Shown here: one piece after another, positions 61,674 through 64,000 of the stretch
How the letters are laid out: each line of letters starts with the position of its first letter
How positions within the stretch are numbered: the stretch's first letter is position 1
Assembly: GCF_013410775.1 (NCBI RefSeq)
Contig: NZ_JACCFH010000001.1
Location: 744,001 to 808,000 of the forward strand
DNA length: 64,000 nt
Direction: 5' to 3'
Origin: Sphaerotilus montanus
GTDB lineage: Bacteria > Pseudomonadota > Gammaproteobacteria > Burkholderiales > Burkholderiaceae_C
Notes under the pieces: model-generated
Databases searched by the model: none
What the model saw: the letters and a program-made list of their open reading frames with translations, nothing else
What the model was told of the DNA's origin: nothing
Program-made: the position numbers and the translations under genes

Positions 61674-62830
61674 CCGACGTCCGTCCCGACGCGCTCTTCA
61701 TCGGCCTGATGTCGGGCACGTCGCTGGACGGCGTCGATGGCGTGCTCTGCCGCATCGGCGCCGATGGCTGCTGGCACGGCGTCCTCGCGCATGCCCACCG
61801 GCCGTTTTCTGAACCGCTGCGTGGCGCCCTGATGGCGCTGCAATCCAGCGGCCCGGACGAACTGCACCGCGCCGCCCTCGCCGGCAACGCACTGGCCCTG
61901 GCCTATGCCGAGGTCGTGCAGGCGCTGCTCGACACCAGCCAGATGCCGGCCACCGCCGTGCGGGCCATCGGCGCCCACGGCCAGACGGTGCGCCACCAGC
62001 CCGGCCTGCACGACGGCATCGGCTACACGCTGCAACTCGGCAACGCCGCCCTGCTCGCCGAGCGCACCGGCATCGACGTCATCGCCGACCTGCGCAGCCG
62101 CGACGTCGCCGCAGGTGGCCAGGGTGCGCCGCTGGTGCCGGTCTTCCACCAGCACGTCTTCGGCCGACCCGACGCCACGCGCGCCGTCGTCAACATCGGC
62201 GGCATCAGCAACCTGACCATCCTGCGGCCCGGAGAGCCGGCCCGCGGCTTCGACTGCGGACCCGGCAATGCGCTGATGGACCACTGGATCCACCGCCACC
62301 ACGGCCGCGCCTACGACGACCGCGGCACCTGGGCGGCCAGCGGCACGGCCTCGCCCGCCCTGCTGGCCGACCTGCTGGCGCAACCCTATTTCGCCCAGCA
62401 GCCGCCCAAGAGCACCGGGCGCGACCTGTTCCATCCCGCATGGCTGCAGGAGCGGCTGGACGCGCTCGCCCGGACCGGCGCACCCGTGCCGTCCCGCGCC
62501 GACGTCCAGGCGACGCTGTGCGAGTTCACCGCCGCGGCCATCGCCGACGACGTGCGCCGCCACGCGCCCGATGCAGCCGATCTGCTGGTGTGTGGCGGGG
62601 GCGCCTTCAACGACACGCTGATCACGCGCCTGAAGGCCCTTCTGCCCGGTCTGGCGATCCTTTCCACCGAGGCGGAGGGCCTGCCCGCGCTGGAAGTCGA
62701 GGCGGCGGCCTTTGCCTGGCTGGCCCACATGCATGTGCATCGGCGCGCTGCGAACGAGCCGGCGGTGACGGGGGCGACGGGGTTGCGGGTGCTGGGGGCG
62801 TGTTACCCCAGCGGTCCGGACTGCCGCTGA
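61670..62830 (+). CDS. anmK: anhydro-N-acetylmuramic acid kinase
   Basis: The 386-residue product opens the anhydro ring of anhMurNAc and phosphorylates it to MurNAc-6-P in wall recycling. Motifs are FIGLMSGTSLDGVDGVLCRI (ATP site), GAHGQTVRHQPG, DVIADLRSRDVAAGGQGAPL, VVNIGGISNLTIL, GPGNALMDHW and LLVCGGGAFNDTLI. Translation is coupled to the M23 gene by ATGA. Confidence 0.96.
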   Translation: MTDVRPDALFIGLMSGTSLDGVDGVLCRIGADGCWHGVLAHAHRPFSEPLRGALMALQSSGPDELHRAALAGNALALAYAEVVQALLDTSQMPATAVRAIGAHGQTVRHQPGLHDGIGYTLQLGNAALLAERTGIDVIADLRSRDVAAGGQGAPLVPVFHQHVFGRPDATRAVVNIGGISNLTILRPGEPARGFDCGPGNALMDHWIHRHHGRAYDDRGTWAASGTASPALLADLLAQPYFAQQPPKSTGRDLFHPAWLQERLDALARTGAPVPSRADVQATLCEFTAAAIADDVRRHAPDAADLLVCGGGAFNDTLITRLKALLPGLAILSTEAEGLPALEVEAAAFAWLAHMHVHRRAANEPAVTGATGLRVLGACYPSGPDCR

Positions 62831-62983
62831 AGGCCCCCACTGTTGCAGGACGCGAAACACTGACTTGGCGCCCACAGGCATTCCGCTGCCTGGCAGGCGA
62901 GGCCACAGTCACGTCATGCATTGGCCATGTGGCCGAGCTGCTCCCCGGCACCTTGTTGCCCGGGAGCCCTCCACATCACCGAG

Positions 62984-63613
62984 ATGACCGCCATGTCCAT
63001 CACCCTCCACGGCTTCCCGCTCTCCGGCCACTCGCACCGCGTTCAACTCGCGCTGTCCCTGATGGGACTGCCGCATCAGGTGGTGCAGGTCGACCTGAAG
63101 AACGGCGCGCACAAGTCGCCCGAGTTCCTCCAGCTCAACCCGTTCGGCCAGGTGCCAGTGCTCGACGACGGCGGCACCACGCTGTTCGACTCCAACGCCA
63201 TCCTGGTCTACCTGGCCACGAAGTACGACGCCGACCACCGCTGGCTGCCGCGCGACCCCAAGGGTCAGGCCGACGTGCAGGCCTGGTTGTCGGTGGCGGC
63301 CGGACAGATTGCCTTCGGCCCGGCGGCGGCGCGCCTGATCACGGTGTTCGGCGCCAGGATCAACCCGGAAGACGTGATCGGCCGCGCGCATGGCCTGCTC
63401 AAGGTGATGGACGCACAACTGGCCGCGCGCCACTTCCTCGTCGGCAACAGCGCCACGCTGGCCGACATCGCCGGCTACAGCTATGTCTCGGCCGCACCGG
63501 AAGGCAACGTGGACCTCGCGGCCTACCCGAACGTGCGCGCCTGGCTGGCCCGCGTGGAAGCGCTGCCCGGCTTCGTGCCGTTCCAGAAGACGCCGGTCGG
63601 TCTGGCCGCCTGA
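62984..63613 (+). CDS. glutathione S-transferase family protein
   Basis: The 209-residue product has a thioredoxin-like N-domain ([40 protein letters not shown] with the cis-Pro and the glutathione-binding DSNAILVYL) and an all-helical C-domain ([20 protein letters not shown]). The active residue is probably Ser in [11 protein letters not shown] 62984 was taken; ATG 62993 is equally good. It transfers glutathione to electrophiles; the substrate is unknown. It may be co-transcribed with the following flavoprotein gene. Confidence 0.93.
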   Translation: MTAMSITLHGFPLSGHSHRVQLALSLMGLPHQVVQVDLKNGAHKSPEFLQLNPFGQVPVLDDGGTTLFDSNAILVYLATKYDADHRWLPRDPKGQADVQAWLSVAAGQIAFGPAAARLITVFGARINPEDVIGRAHGLLKVMDAQLAARHFLVGNSATLADIAGYSYVSAAPEGNVDLAAYPNVRAWLARVEALPGFVPFQKTPVGLAA

Positions 63614-63654
63614 CAGCCTGATCGTCACAGACTGCGCCACCCCGGGAGCCGACC

Positions 63655-64000
63655 ATGGACACCGCCATCACACGCCAGGACAACCCCTTCCACGCCGGCG
63701 AGCAGGCGGTGCACGAACGGCTGGGCATCCGCGAACGCATGGTCAGCCTGGGGCAGCGTGTCATCCGCACCGCGATGCCCGAGCAGCACCAGCGCTTCTT
63801 CGAGCAGCTGCCGTTCCTGCTGGCAGGCTCGGTGGACGGTGCAGGCCGGCCCTGGGCTTCGGTGCTGGTGGGTCGGCCCGGATTCGTGCAGGCGCCGGAC
63901 GCCAGGCGGCTGGACTTCCACGCGCGGCCGATTCCCGGCGACCCACTGGCCGAAGGCCTGGTCCCGGGCGCGCAGCTGGGCTTCCTGGGCATCGAGCTGC
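63655..64000 (+). CDS. pyridoxamine 5'-phosphate oxidase-like flavoprotein, N-terminal part
   Basis: The frame starts at ATG 63655 and runs off the window, giving at least 115 residues. NPFHAGEQAVHERLGIRERM, RTAMPEQHQRFFEQLPFLLA and GSVDGAGRPWASVLVGRPGF match the N-terminus of PNPOx-related FMN-binding proteins, some of which continue into a ferredoxin-reductase-like domain. The gene is 41 bases after the GST stop on the same strand. The missing C-terminus decides whether it is a single or fused enzyme. Confidence 0.85.
   Translation, partial: MDTAITRQDNPFHAGEQAVHERLGIRERMVSLGQRVIRTAMPEQHQRFFEQLPFLLAGSVDGAGRPWASVLVGRPGFVQAPDARRLDFHARPIPGDPLAEGLVPGAQLGFLGIEL

Overview
The window is high-GC DNA with dense, often overlapping genes on both strands. 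It looks like a betaproteobacterial (Burkholderiales) chromosome, plausibly near the Sphaerotilus/Leptothrix/Ideonella group. The signs are Bug-type tripartite-tricarboxylate (TTT) binding proteins, a porin of the Omp32 type, coq7, a 12-gene type II secretion locus with a divergent gspC, the tyrS / M23 peptidase / anmK neighbourhood, and liv-type ABC clusters carrying CoA ligases. The assignment to group is an inference from gene content and codon use.

Layout. 1-2440 is a phage or island remnant: a small DNA-binding-like protein, a Bro-N antirepressor-like protein, a palindrome and a run of GTCCCCG repeats. 2537-5867 holds a secreted Spherulin-4/GH135-like protein with a ricin-like C-terminus and a 625-residue protein of unknown role. 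5876-12328 is a minus-strand pyrimidine operon: URC1 (GTP cyclohydrolase II homologue), URC4 (DUF1688), upp, a RutR-like TetR repressor and a codA-type deaminase, with a RutR-like operator in front. It fits the URC uracil-catabolism pathway, but an IS5-type element with a 4-bp duplication has split URC1 at codon 23. rpiA and pyrD follow. 14267-19804 is a peptide-type ABC transporter (order B, A, C, D, F on the minus strand). 19908-26088 holds a DUF3047 lipoprotein, a porin, coq7, an OsmC protein, a candidate small RNA, ilvA and a CobT homologue. 26092-37439 is a type II secretion locus (gspC divergent; gspG,H,I,J,K,L,M,N,D,E,F). 37467-44617 holds a MoaD/ThiS protein with a BNR-propeller protein, two paralogous 7TM-DISM diguanylate cyclases flanking a Lon-like AAA+ ATPase, and a Crp/Fnr regulator. 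44791-54197 is a branched-chain-type ABC transporter fenced by two CoA ligases. An IS1595-type element sits exactly at the livH start codon, and a TnpB-only IS200/IS605-type element sits directly behind the last gene. 55744-58870 is a Bug/TctC-type binding protein with a TctDE/QseBC-like two-component system. 58854-64000 holds tyrS, an M23 peptidase, anmK, a glutathione transferase and the start of a PNPOx-like flavoprotein.

How the genes work together. The best-supported system is the uracil operon: Upp would make UMP, URC1 and URC4 would act in ring degradation, the deaminase could feed cytosine-derived uracil in, and the RutR-like protein would sense pyrimidine at the operator upstream. 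The liv cluster probably couples import of a carboxylic acid to CoA activation. Mobile DNA has hit both systems: one insertion probably destroys a gene, the other rebuilds an in-frame GTG start. The most interesting non-coding candidate is an RNA of about 121 nt at 23189-23309 with a sigma70-like promoter, an exposed CUCCUCC loop and a strong terminator.
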